From NCBI RefSeq assembly GCF_014207255.1, contig NZ_JACHCZ010000001.1, positions 360,592-424,591 on the forward strand: a stretch of 64,000 nt of DNA, given 5' to 3'. The notes below the pieces were generated by a model. The model made no database searches. It was given only the letters and a program-made list of their open reading frames with translations, and was not told the origin of the DNA. Made by a program: the position numbers and the translations under genes. Of this stretch, positions 25,758-35,900 are shown in pieces (the stretch's first letter is position 1; every line of letters starts with the position of its first letter). This DNA comes from Pseudomonas sp. JAI120. GTDB taxonomy: Bacteria > Pseudomonadota > Gammaproteobacteria > Pseudomonadales > Pseudomonadaceae.

Positions 25758-27409
25758 GAAGCGGCACTCTGCAGCCAGGCCTGGCGCAGGCGCTCGCGCA
25801 GGTCCTTGCGGCTGACTTTGCCCACGCCGGTGTGCGGGAAGTGTGCGACGAACTCGATACGATCCGGCACCTTGAACGCCGCCAGGCCGTGGCCGCGCAG
25901 GTAATGCTTGAGTGCGAAGGCCGAGGGCGCCGGGTCACGGGCGACGATAAAGGCACAGGTGGATTCGCCGAGCACCGCATCCGGCATCGCCACCAGTGCG
26001 GCGTCGTGTACCTGGGGATGGCCGATCAGCAGGTTTTCCACTTCTTCGGCAGCGACTTTTTCACCGCCGCGGTTGATCTGGTCCTTGTCACGACCTTCGA
26101 CCACCAGGTAACCGTCGGCGGTGCGCCTGACCCGATCACCGCTGCAATAGAATCCATCGGCGGTGAACGCCCGGGCATTGTGTTCGGGCAGGCGATAGTA
26201 GCCGCGAATGGTGTAGGGGCCGCGCACTTGCAGTTCACCCACTTCACCCTCGGGCACCGGTTGGCCCTGTTCATCGACAATGCGTACTTCGTCATCGGCG
26301 CTCAGCGGACGGCCCTGGGTATGCAGCAGCAGATCCGGGCGGTCATCCAGGCGGGTAAAACACAACAACCCCTCGGCCATGCCCAGCACTTGTTGCAAGG
26401 TGCAGCCCAGCGTCGGCGTGACCCGTTCTGCCGCGCTGCTGAGCAATTTCGCACCGCCCACTTGCAGCACGCGCAGGCTGGACAGGTCGGCCTGGCGATG
26501 GTCCTGGGCGTCCAGCCAGAGCATCGCCAGCGGCGGCACCAAGGCGGTGACGGTGACCCGCTGCTCGCTGATCAGCGCAAAGCAGGACTCCGGGTCCGAG
26601 CGGCGCGTACACACCACGCGCCCACCGGCCAGCAGGGTGCCGATCACACCCGGGCAACACAGGGTGAAGTTATGCGCCATGGGCAACGCGGTGAGGTAAA
26701 CGGTGCGCGCATCCAGCTCGCAGACTTCGCTGCTGGCGCGCACGTTATAGAGGTATTCGGCGTGCCGCCTCGGGATCAACTTTGGCGTGCCGGTGGTGCC
26801 TCCCGACAGCTGGAAACACGCCACGGCGTCGGCGCGACCGGCGTCCCGTTCCAGCGGCGCGCTGTTGTAAAGCTCACTCAACGCGGTGAACTCCTGCGCA
26901 TCGCCGTCGATCACCACATGGCGCAACAGCGGGTTGGCAGCGGCCAGTCGGCGCGCCATCGAGCGGCAATCAAAGCCCTCCAATTGAGCGCAGCCGATGT
27001 AGGCCGAGGCCTGGGCAAACCCACAAAAGCCGCCGATCTCATGTTGACGGTGGGCGGGCAGGGCGAGGATCGGCCGGGCGCCCAGGCGGAACAACGCAAA
27101 GCACACTTCGATAAACGCAGTGCCGTTGGGCAAGTGCACCACCACATTGTCGCCCTCTGCGATCCCTTGCGCGTGCAAACCGCCAGCCAGGCGCCGACAG
27201 CGGTCTGCCAGGCTGCGGTAATTGAGGTGCAAGGGGCCGTCGGTTATCGCGATGGCCGATGGGTTGCGCGCGGCGACCGTATCGAGGGCCTGAGCGAAGG
27301 TCTGGTCTTGCCAGTAACCGGCCTGGCGGTAGCGTTCGGCGAACGCGGCAGGCCAGTCGGGCGCGTCGCCAACGCTGTCTGAATCGGGTGCGCAGGTGTG
27401 CAATGACAT
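25754..27409 (-). CDS. pchD: Salicyl-AMP ligase PchD
   Basis: A 551-residue stand-alone adenylation enzyme (DhbE family) that activates salicylate as salicyl-AMP and loads it on the PchE aryl carrier domain. The A3 core is FQLSGGTTGTPKLIPRRH. Later core motifs are ADGFYCSGDRVRRTADGYL and GRDKDQINRGGEKVAAEEVE, typical of 2,3-DHB/salicylate ligases. The length is close to P. aeruginosa PchD (547). It is first in pchDCBA. The ATG at 27409 has a GGGGA ribosome-binding sequence. A Fur-box-like site lies 45 bases upstream in the 222-base region shared with divergent pchR. Confidence 0.95.
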   Translation of the reverse strand: MSLHTCAPDSDSVGDAPDWPAAFAERYRQAGYWQDQTFAQALDTVAARNPSAIAITDGPLHLNYRSLADRCRRLAGGLHAQGIAEGDNVVVHLPNGTAFIEVCFALFRLGARPILALPAHRQHEIGGFCGFAQASAYIGCAQLEGFDCRSMARRLAAANPLLRHVVIDGDAQEFTALSELYNSAPLERDAGRADAVACFQLSGGTTGTPKLIPRRHAEYLYNVRASSEVCELDARTVYLTALPMAHNFTLCCPGVIGTLLAGGRVVCTRRSDPESCFALISEQRVTVTALVPPLAMLWLDAQDHRQADLSSLRVLQVGGAKLLSSAAERVTPTLGCTLQQVLGMAEGLLCFTRLDDRPDLLLHTQGRPLSADDEVRIVDEQGQPVPEGEVGELQVRGPYTIRGYYRLPEHNARAFTADGFYCSGDRVRRTADGYLVVEGRDKDQINRGGEKVAAEEVENLLIGHPQVHDAALVAMPDAVLGESTCAFIVARDPAPSAFALKHYLRGHGLAAFKVPDRIEFVAHFPHTGVGKVSRKDLRERLRQAWLQSAAS

Positions 27410-27453
27410 GGAATCCCCTATTTGTAGAAATAATTGGCTACAAACGCCTAAAT

Positions 27454-27472
27454 GAGATCTATTATCATTGTC
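27454..27472. promoter_or_regulatory. Predicted Fur box between pchD and pchR
   Basis: The 19-base site matches the GATAATGATAATCATTATC consensus at 13 positions, with an unbroken ATTATCATT core at 27461-27469. It lies in the divergent pchD-pchR promoter region, where iron repression of both units is expected from P. aeruginosa. Confidence 0.65.
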
Positions 27473-27631
27473 CTTCGCCGAGCGCTTCTCAACGCCAAGG
27501 CTTTCGGACCTGTGACTTTTTCATTAGATGAAATACACAGCGGCTATAAACAGGGAGGTTTACGGTTTAAAAGCCTCCTCCTCATTCAGGTCAGGCCCCG
27601 CGTAATGGCCTCAGGATCAAGGGAAAACCCA

Positions 27632-28525
27632 ATGACTATTACGATCATCGCCCCCAGTCGACAAGAGACGCAGGCCGAACCCAAGGGCAACCAACCCGGA
27701 ACGGTCTACCTGGACCCGCACATGACCCTGGTCACCGGCACGTTGTGGTCAGACAGCGAAAACTGGGTCGAGGACCCGCTGGAGCGCGGCCTCAAGTTGA
27801 TTCTGGTGCAAAGTGGCGAGCTGTCGTGCCGCATCCCCGGGCACAGCGAGCAGTCGATCAAGGGGCCGAGCCTGTGCACCATCGTCAACGACGGCGAGTT
27901 CACCTCGTCGCAGATCTACGGCACCACCACACCACTGCGCTACACCATCGTCCAGCTGGACCTCGAATCCCTCGACCGCCATCTCGGCCTGGCCCCGCGC
28001 AAGCTGCTCAGCAGTGGCGGCGGCGACCCGTACATGATGGTGCGCCCGGCTCCGCGCGCGATGCAGGCACTGGCCACGCAAATTGCAACATGCCCGATGC
28101 AGGGCCCGAGCCGCTCGTTATACCTGGGTGGCAAGGCGCTGGAATTGACCGCGTTGAGCGCGCAGTTTCTGCTCGGTGAGCGCGGGCAGCCGGAGCATAA
28201 GCTGCGCATCACCTCGTCGGATGTGGAGCGTGTACACGCCGCCCGGGACCGTCTGGTGCGCTCGCTGCTCGAACCGCCCAGCCTGAACGCCCTGGCCAGC
28301 CACGTGGGCATGAGCCCGCGCAAACTGACGGCGGGGTTTCGCAAAGTGTTCGGTACCAGCGTGTTCGGCTACCTGCACGAACATCGTCTCAACGAAGCCC
28401 ACCGCATGCTCAGCGACGAGGAAAGCAATGTGTCTACCGTCGCCTATGGCGTGGGATTCAGCCCGGCGCATTTTTCCATCGCCTTTCGCAAACGCTACGG
28501 TGTATCGCCCAGCGAAATCCGTTGA
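27632..28525 (+). CDS. pchR: AraC-type pyochelin-responsive regulator PchR
   Basis: A 297-residue AraC-family regulator, nearly the same length as P. aeruginosa PchR (296). Bound to ferripyochelin, PchR activates the pch and fpt genes; it is itself repressed by Fur. The N-terminal sensor half includes GLKLILVQSGELSCRIPG. The C-terminal DNA-binding half has LNALASHVGMSPRKLTAGFR and VSTVAYGVGFSPAHFSIAFR, ending KRYGVSPSEIR. The ATG at 27632 has an AGGGA ribosome-binding sequence; the frame extends upstream to 27452 through the promoter and Fur box, which argues against an earlier start. It diverges from pchD and precedes pchE on the same strand. Confidence 0.93.
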   Translation: MTITIIAPSRQETQAEPKGNQPGTVYLDPHMTLVTGTLWSDSENWVEDPLERGLKLILVQSGELSCRIPGHSEQSIKGPSLCTIVNDGEFTSSQIYGTTTPLRYTIVQLDLESLDRHLGLAPRKLLSSGGGDPYMMVRPAPRAMQALATQIATCPMQGPSRSLYLGGKALELTALSAQFLLGERGQPEHKLRITSSDVERVHAARDRLVRSLLEPPSLNALASHVGMSPRKLTAGFRKVFGTSVFGYLHEHRLNEAHRMLSDEESNVSTVAYGVGFSPAHFSIAFRKRYGVSPSEIR

Positions 28526-28680
28526 TCACGGCACGGTGTCTCTGAATCGAATGAAAAGGCCTGTTTATCTAAAGCCCTGAGCGCTTTCTGAAAAACCGCT
28601 TGCGATAGAGTTCCAATTGAGAATGGCTTCCATCTTGGTGAGCCAGGGACTTTATCTAGACGGGTCACAGGAAGCTTTTC
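28526..28680 (+). promoter_or_regulatory. Intergenic region pchR-pchE, probable pchE promoter
   Basis: This 155-base, relatively AT-rich region carries the ribosome-binding sequence ACAGGAAG just before pchE and presumably a PchR-controlled promoter. A segment near 28614-28634 (CAATTGAGAATGGCTTCC) resembles iron-responsive operators weakly. I could not identify a confident Fur or PchR box. Confidence 0.4.
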
Positions 28681-31600
28681 ATGAGCGAGCTGACAACAGC
28701 AGACACCACCGCACTGCGCAGATGGCTGATCGAACACCTTGCCCAGTTGCTGGGCGCTACCGTGGAAGAAATCGACAGCCTGGGCGATGAGGAAAACCTC
28801 TTGGGCTGCGGGTTGGATTCCATCCGCCTGATGTACTTGCAGGAGCGCCTGCGCAGCCATGGGTTGCGGGTCGACTTCGCCCAACTCAGCGCCGAACCCA
28901 GCCTCGCGGCCTGGCTTGGCCTGCTGCATGGCCAGGCGGTGCGACGTGTGGAGGTGGCTGATGTCGCCCCGTTGAGCGCAGCCGACGACAGTTTTGAACT
29001 CAGCGCGGTGCAACAGGCGTACTGGCTGGGGCGCGGGCCCGCCGAAGTGCTGGGCAATATCAGTTGCCACGCATGGCTGGAATTCGATTGCCAGGGCATC
29101 GATGCGCAACGCCTGGAAGCGGCAGTCAAGTGCGTGCAGGCGCGTCACCCGATGTTGCGGGCCAGTTTCAACGACGGCCGCCAACGCATTCTTGGCGCAA
29201 CGCAATTGCCGGTTTTCGACCATCAGGATTGGCGCCACCACACTCAAGCAGTTGCGCAAGACGCCTGGCACGCGCTGCGTGAATGGCGATCGCATGAATG
29301 CCTGGCCGTGGAAGCGGGGCAGGTGTTGCTGGTCGGCCTGGTGCAGTTGCCCGAAGGCCGTGATCGTGTGTGGTTGAGTGTCGACCTGCTGGCCGTCGAC
29401 GTGGAAAGCCTGCGCCTGTTGATGGCGCAACTGGGCCAGGCCTATCAGGCGCCGGCCGCGCTTGCGCCCGCGCCGGACGTGCAGTTTGCCGACTACCTGG
29501 GCCGGCGCCGCCAACGTCGCGCAGAGGCGTATGCGCGAGATCGTGAGCATTGGTGCCAACGCCTTGCGCAGTTGCCGGACGGCCCCGCACTGCCGCTGGC
29601 CTGTGCCCCGGAATCGATCCGTGCGCCACGGTTTACCCGCCAGGCTTACGTACTCAGTCACGCAGAAGTCGAACGCCTGCAACGCCAGGCGACTGCCCAT
29701 GGCCTGACGTTGCCCAGCGTGTTCGCCACAGCGTTCAACGCGGTGTTGGCACGCTGGAGTGAACAGTCGAGCTTCCTGCTCAATGTGCCGTTGTTCGATC
29801 GTCACGATGATCAGCAATCCATCGACCAGGTGATTGCCGACTTCACCACCTTGCTGCTGGTGGCGTGTGAAGACGCGCCGCAGTTGCCGTTTGCCGAAGG
29901 CGCCCGGCGCTACCAGCGCGACCTGCACGCCACCATCGACCACGCGGCGTTTCCCGCGCTGGAAGTGCTGCGTGAGGCACGTCGCCAAGGTCATCCGCGT
30001 TCCGCGCCGGTGGTGTTTTCCTGCAACCTGAGCGATTCGGGTTTTGTCCCCGCCAGCTTTCGTGAGGTGTTTGGCGACCTGCACGACATGCTCTCGCAAA
30101 CCCCGCAAGTGTGGCTCGACCACCAACTGTATCGGCTTGAGGACGGCGTGCTGCTGGCCTGGGACAGCGTTGCCGACCTGTTCCCGCAAGGCGTGCTGCA
30201 GGCGATGTTCAGCGCCTATGTCGAGCTGGTGCAGCGTCTCGCCGACAGCGACTGGAACCAGCCGCAACCGGTGTTGTTGCCGCTGGCGCAACAGGCGTGC
30301 CGCGACCAGCAGAACAGCCTGCCGGCGTTAGCGCCGGGGCGTGGCCTGCTTGAAGACTTTTTTCGCCAAAGTGCCCGGCAACCCGACGCACTCGCCCTGA
30401 TCTGCGGCGCGCAACGCTGGACATATAACGATCTGGCCACTCAAGCCCTGCGTATAGCGGCGGGTTTGCTTGAGGCGGGCATGCGTCAGGGCGAGGCGGT
30501 GGAGGTCTGCCTGCCGCGTGGGCCTCGCCAGATCGCCGCGGTATTCGGCGTGCTGGCGGCCGGTGGTTGCTATGTGCCGGTGGACACCGCACAGCCGGTT
30601 GCGCGGCGCAGCCTGATCGAATCGGCTGCGGGCATCACCCGAGTGATTGCCGATCAGCCGCCGGGCAACGCGCTGCAATGGCTTGACCCGGCGGTGCTTG
30701 AGCAGTCCGCGCCATTGGCCGCGCCGAAAGCGCTATCGTCGCGCGCCAGCGCGTATGTGATCTACACCTCGGGCTCTACCGGCATTCCCAAAGGTGTTGA
30801 AGTCTGCCATGGCGCCGCAATCAACACGATCGACGCGGTGCAGGCCGAACTGCAGGTCACGCCGGATGATTGCCTGCTGGCCGTGTCGGCGCTGGATTTC
30901 GACTTGTCGGTGTACGACCTGTTTGGCGTGCTGGGGCAGGGCGCTCGCTTGGTGCTGCTGCAACCTGAAGAAACCCGCGATGCGGCGCGTTGGGCGCAAC
31001 TGATCGCCGAACACCGCGTGAGCCTGTGGAATTCGGCCCCGGCATTGCTGGAAATGGCCCTGGGCGTCGGCGCCGATGCCTGTGATTACCGAAGCCTGCG
31101 GGCGGTGTTGCTGTCGGGAGACTGGATTGCCCTCGACCTCGCCGCACGCCTGCGGCGCCACGCCACCGCGCAGTGCCGCGTGTATGGCCTGGGCGGCGCC
31201 ACCGAGGCGGGTATCTGGTCGAACCTGCAAAGCATTGATGAGGTCCCCGACCACTGGCCGTCGATTCCCTATGGCAAGCCTTTGGCCGGCCAAGCGTATC
31301 GGGTGGTGGACGCCACCGGGCGCGATGTGCCGGACCAGGTGATCGGGCAACTGTTGATCGGTGGTGCAAGCCTGGCGCGGGGGTATCGCAATGACCCGCT
31401 GCTGACCGCACAGCGCTTTCGCAGTGATGAGCACGGGCGTTGGTACCACACCGGCGACCGCGGGCGCTTCTGGGCCGATGGCACCCTTGAGTTTCTCGGG
31501 CGCATGGACCAGCAGGTCAAGCTGCGCGGGCAGCGTATCGAACTGGGGGAAATCGAAGCGGCGCTCACCGCCCACCCACGGATTGAAAGCGCCTGTGCTG

Positions 31601-32952
31601 CGGTCTTGAACGGCAGCCTCGGCGCGGCCGTGGTGATCAGCCCTGAATCTGCATCGGCGCAAGCGTTGCCGGCCGTCTCGATGCTCGACGACACCTTGGC
31701 CGCAGAACACCAGGTCACCGCGCAGCTGTTGCGCCGCCTGCTGCAAGACCCGCCGCCCAGCGCCCTGCTCGACACGTGGCGCGAGTGGCTGGCCGAGCAT
31801 GTCGAGTCGCTCAGCCTGCACGACGCGTTGGCGCACTTAGGGTGGCGCGAGGCGGATCTGCACCGCATGGTCGGTGCCTTGCAGGTGCTGTTGCGCACCG
31901 AAGACGGCGCCTCGCAAGTGTTGTTCGATCCGTTGCTGGCACCGCAGGCCATGGCGTTGAACCTGCCGGCGGGCCGCCAGGTGTTGGACACCCTGAGCCA
32001 GGCGCTCCAACAACACAGCGGCACACCGCTGAAAGTCGCGGTGCTGGATGTGCGCGGCGGGCAGTTGCTGGAGCAATGGCTGAACCATACGAGTTCGCGC
32101 GACGTGCAACTGACCTTGTTCGAGAGCAGCCCCGGCCTGCTGGCGGCCAGCGTGGGCAAGCGCCGGCGCGTGGCGAGCCAATTGCTGGTGGAGGGCGTGC
32201 TGCCCGCTGAACACTGGTCACAGTACGACGTGGTGATCAGCTTCGCGGCCTTGCACAGTTATGCTCAGCCCGGCGATGGGCTGAATCTGGCGCAGGCACT
32301 GCTCAAGCCGCAAGGCCGCCTGTTGCTGGCCGACCTGCTGCGCGACTCGCCGTTGCGGCTGGTCAGCGCGGCGCTGCTGGATGAGCGCGCACCGGTATTG
32401 CCTGACGCTGCCGAACTGGCGCACCTGCTCGGCCAGAGCGGTTTTCGCCACCTGGAATGCCTGTGGCAAAACCCCGCGATGCTGCTGTTGAGTGCGCGTG
32501 CGGCGGATGAAACCCTGACCGCTGAAAGCCTCGACCAATGGCTGCAACAACGCTTGCCCCAGGCGATGCGGCCCGAACATCTGTGGTCCGTACCGCGCCT
32601 GACACTGAATGCCAACGGCAAGATCGACCGCGCGCGCCTGCACGCCAGCCTCAGCGACGCGTTGCAACGCAGGCAACCGGCAAACAACGAAGACGGCGAA
32701 CTCAGTGCCGAGCTACAGCCCCTGGCAGCGTGCTGGGAGGCCATCCTGGGACGGCCGGTGCGCAGCGCCCAGGCGAGCTTTTTCAGCCTGGGCGGCGACA
32801 GCCTGCTGGCGACGCGGCTGCTGGCCAGCGTGCGTGAACAACTGGGCGCCAGCCTGCGCATGAGCGATTTCTACCTGCAGCCGACATTGGCAGGCATGGC
32901 CGCGCTGTTGGTGCGCAGCGGCGAAGTGGTTATCGAGGAGGGCGTGTTATGA
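28681..32952 (+). CDS. pchE: Dihydroaeruginoate synthetase PchE (NRPS)
   Basis: A 1423-residue NRPS that joins salicylate and cysteine to give hydroxyphenyl-thiazoline (P. aeruginosa PchE 1438). Domains: aryl carrier protein (residues 1-90, LLGCGLDSIRL, phosphopantetheine Ser47); cyclisation domain (about 105-520, DxxxxDxxS at D235/D240/S243); adenylation domain for cysteine (about 540-1330, YVIYTSGSTG near 692, YGLGGATEAGIW); peptidyl carrier (Ser1374 in SLGGDSLLATRLL). A methyltransferase-like domain of about 340 residues interrupts the adenylation domain between VKLRGQRIELGE (about 947) and LNANGKIDR (about 1310). In P. aeruginosa this insertion acts as the epimerase, and it is absent from enantio-pyochelin PchE. 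Its stop overlaps the pchF start (ATGA). Confidence 0.96.
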   Translation: MSELTTADTTALRRWLIEHLAQLLGATVEEIDSLGDEENLLGCGLDSIRLMYLQERLRSHGLRVDFAQLSAEPSLAAWLGLLHGQAVRRVEVADVAPLSAADDSFELSAVQQAYWLGRGPAEVLGNISCHAWLEFDCQGIDAQRLEAAVKCVQARHPMLRASFNDGRQRILGATQLPVFDHQDWRHHTQAVAQDAWHALREWRSHECLAVEAGQVLLVGLVQLPEGRDRVWLSVDLLAVDVESLRLLMAQLGQAYQAPAALAPAPDVQFADYLGRRRQRRAEAYARDREHWCQRLAQLPDGPALPLACAPESIRAPRFTRQAYVLSHAEVERLQRQATAHGLTLPSVFATAFNAVLARWSEQSSFLLNVPLFDRHDDQQSIDQVIADFTTLLLVACEDAPQLPFAEGARRYQRDLHATIDHAAFPALEVLREARRQGHPRSAPVVFSCNLSDSGFVPASFREVFGDLHDMLSQTPQVWLDHQLYRLEDGVLLAWDSVADLFPQGVLQAMFSAYVELVQRLADSDWNQPQPVLLPLAQQACRDQQNSLPALAPGRGLLEDFFRQSARQPDALALICGAQRWTYNDLATQALRIAAGLLEAGMRQGEAVEVCLPRGPRQIAAVFGVLAAGGCYVPVDTAQPVARRSLIESAAGITRVIADQPPGNALQWLDPAVLEQSAPLAAPKALSSRASAYVIYTSGSTGIPKGVEVCHGAAINTIDAVQAELQVTPDDCLLAVSALDFDLSVYDLFGVLGQGARLVLLQPEETRDAARWAQLIAEHRVSLWNSAPALLEMALGVGADACDYRSLRAVLLSGDWIALDLAARLRRHATAQCRVYGLGGATEAGIWSNLQSIDEVPDHWPSIPYGKPLAGQAYRVVDATGRDVPDQVIGQLLIGGASLARGYRNDPLLTAQRFRSDEHGRWYHTGDRGRFWADGTLEFLGRMDQQVKLRGQRIELGEIEAALTAHPRIESACAAVLNGSLGAAVVISPESASAQALPAVSMLDDTLAAEHQVTAQLLRRLLQDPPPSALLDTWREWLAEHVESLSLHDALAHLGWREADLHRMVGALQVLLRTEDGASQVLFDPLLAPQAMALNLPAGRQVLDTLSQALQQHSGTPLKVAVLDVRGGQLLEQWLNHTSSRDVQLTLFESSPGLLAASVGKRRRVASQLLVEGVLPAEHWSQYDVVISFAALHSYAQPGDGLNLAQALLKPQGRLLLADLLRDSPLRLVSAALLDERAPVLPDAAELAHLLGQSGFRHLECLWQNPAMLLLSARAADETLTAESLDQWLQQRLPQAMRPEHLWSVPRLTLNANGKIDRARLHASLSDALQRRQPANNEDGELSAELQPLAACWEAILGRPVRSAQASFFSLGGDSLLATRLLASVREQLGASLRMSDFYLQPTLAGMAALLVRSGEVVIEEGVL

Positions 32953-35900
32953 GCCTGGATGATGTGCTGCACATCTGCCGTGAACGCCAGATCGAACTCT
33001 GGGCCACTGACGGCAAGCTGCATTTTCGCGCGCCGCAAGGCGCATTGGACTCAGCCCTGGCGGAGCGTATTCGCGCCCAGCGGCCAGCGCTGCTGGTGCA
33101 TCTTGCGCCCCAACAATGGCGCGCACAGCCGGAGCAGGCGCTGCAACCCTTCGCCTTGAGCGCGGTACAGGGCGCCTATGTACTGGGACGCAACCCGGCC
33201 TTTGACTATGGCGGCAACGCTTGCCACTTGTATGTCGAATACCCGTGGCCGGCGAACGTCGACACCGGACACCTTGAACAGGCCTGGAACGCCGTGGTGC
33301 AACGTCACCCGATGCTGCGCGCGGTGGTCGATAACCATCAGCAACGTGTGCAAGCCCAGGTGCCATGGCAACGGCTGCCGGTGCATGACCGCCGCGACGC
33401 CACGCCCGAGGCGTTGGAGGCGCACCTGAACAGCGTGCGCAAGCGCCTGGACCATGCCTGCCATGCGCTCGATCAATGGCCGATCCTGCTGCCCGAACTG
33501 AGTGTGGGACGCGAGCAGGCAATCCTGCATTGCTCGGTGGATTTCACCTTGTTCGACTACGCCAGCCTGCAACTGCTGCTGGCAGAACTCACCCAGCGCT
33601 ACTTGGAACCGACGCGCCACTGGCCGGCGCTGGAAGCGACCTTTCGCGACTACCTCGAGCACGAACAGCAAGCGCGCGGCAGCACCGCCTGGCACGCCGA
33701 CAAGGCGTGGTGGCTGGCGCGCCTGGACAGCCTGCCCGGGCGTCCGGACCTGCCGCTGAGCGAGCACGCGGGCTTGGGCTCCACGCGTTTCGCCCACCAC
33801 CATGGCGTGTTGAGCAGCGGGCAATGGAACGCCCTGTGCGCCCTTGCCAGCGCCCAAGGCCTCAGCGCGGCGGGTGTGACGCTGGCCGCGTTTGTCGAGG
33901 TGATCGGGCGCTGGAGCCAAAGCCCGGACTTTTGCCTGAACCTCACCGTGCTCAACCGGCCGAACCTGCACCCGCAGTTGGACCAGGTCGTGGGGGACTT
34001 CACCGCGCTGAGCCTGCTCGCGGTGGACGGCACCGAGGGCGCCAGTTTTGTCCAGCGTGCGCGGCGTATCGGCGCGCAGCTGTTCGCTGACCTCGACCAC
34101 AGCCGCTTCACCGGCGTTGAGGTACTGCGCGAACTGGCCCGTGTGCGAGGGCGTGGCGCCGACCTGATGCCGGTGGTGTTCACCAGTGGCATCGGCAGCG
34201 TCGAACGCATGCTCGGCGATGCCGGGCGTGTGTTGCAGCCGCCCAGCTACATGATCAGCCAAACCCCGCAAGTGTGGATCGACTGCCAGGTCAGCGACCA
34301 ATACGGCGGTTTGCAGATCGGCTGGGATGTCCGCATCGGCGTGCTGCCCGAAGGTATGGCCGCGCAGATGTTCGCAGCCTACGTCGACTTGCTGCAACGT
34401 TTGGCCTGCGACCCGCAATTGTGGCAAGTGCGTGGCGACATCGTGCTGCCCGCGCAGCAGGCAAACCCGCCGATCCACGCCAGCGCCCCAGCGCGCAATA
34501 TCGCCGACGGCTTCGCCCAACAGGCGCGGCGAACTCCGGATGCCCTCGTGATCAGCGACCGCGACGGCCGTTACCGCTATCGTCAGGTCGCCCAGCATGC
34601 CGCCGCGGTGCGCAAGGCGCTTGAAGCGCTCGGCGTGCAGCCGGGGGCGCGGGTGGCGGTGATGCTGCCCAAGAGTGCCTGGCAACTGATGGCGGTGCTG
34701 GGCATTACCCAGATGGGCGCGGCCTATGTGCCGGTGGACATCCGCCAACCGGCCTTGCGCCGCGAGGCGATCCTGCGCGACGCGGGGATTGCTGCGGTGA
34801 TTGTTCTGCAAGCCCAGGCATGGCCGGACAGCCTTGAACTTCCGCGCATCGCCATCGATACGCTTGCCGCCGACCCGCATTGGCCACCCCGTGAGCCGCT
34901 GGCGGTAGAGGCCGCGGACCTGGCCTACATCATCTACACCTCAGGCTCCACCGGCACGCCCAAAGGCGTAATGCTCAGCCATGGCGCGGTGGTCAACACC
35001 CTCGATGACATCAACCAGCGCTACGCGGTGAACGTCGATGACCGCGTGCTGGGCCTGGCAGAGTTGAGTTTCGACTTGTCGGTGTATGACTTCTTCGGCG
35101 CCACGGCGGTCGGTGCGCAGGTGGTGCTGCCCGACCCCGAGCGCGGCGCCGATCCTTCGCATTGGGCGCAATTGATGCAGGAACACGGCATCACCTTGTG
35201 GAACTCGGTGCCCGCACAAGGGCAGATGCTGGTGGATTACCTGGAGACCGAGCCCGGCGCAATCCCCGGGCCGCGCTGTGTGCTGTGGTCCGGCGACTGG
35301 ATTCCCACCACGCTGCCGACCCGCTGGTGGCAACGCTGGCCCGAAAGCCAGTTGTTCAGTCTGGGCGGCGCCACCGAAGCGGCGATCTGGTCGGTGGAGC
35401 ATCCCATTCGTGCCGAAGATACGGCCTTGCCAAGCATCCCCTACGGCCGGGCCCTCAAGCACCAGACCCTGGAAGTACTCGACGCGCTGGGCCGCCAGTG
35501 CCCGGTGGGCGTGCGTGGTGAGATTCATATCGGCGGACTCGGCCTGGCCCTGGGTTATGCCGAAGACCCGCAACGCAGCGCCGAGCGGTTCATCACCCAT
35601 GCCAGCGGGCGTCGCCTGTACCGCACGGGTGACCAGGGGCGTTACCTGGACGCGGAAGGCTTGATCGAGTTTCTTGGGCGCCAGGATGACCAGGTGAAGA
35701 TTCGCGGTCACCGCATCGAACTGGCGGAAATCGACGCGGGCTGGCTGGCCCATCCGCAAATCGCCGCGAGTACCACGGTGTTGCTCGGCGAGCGTCACGA
35801 ACGTTCGCTGTGCAGCTTCGTCACCCTGCACACCAACGCGCCTGCGCCTCACCTGAGCACGCACTTGGGCGAAGTCCTGCGCCAGGCACGCCACACCCTT

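Noticed and set aside
27452..27631. Upstream extension of pchR
   Set aside because: It runs through the Fur box and promoter region; the ATG at 27632 gives the known PchR length and has a ribosome-binding site.
28495..30291. Minus-strand open frame of 598 codons opposite pchE, and similar frames opposite pchF and fptA
   Set aside because: They oppose well-supported NRPS and receptor genes and read as low-complexity mirror translations.
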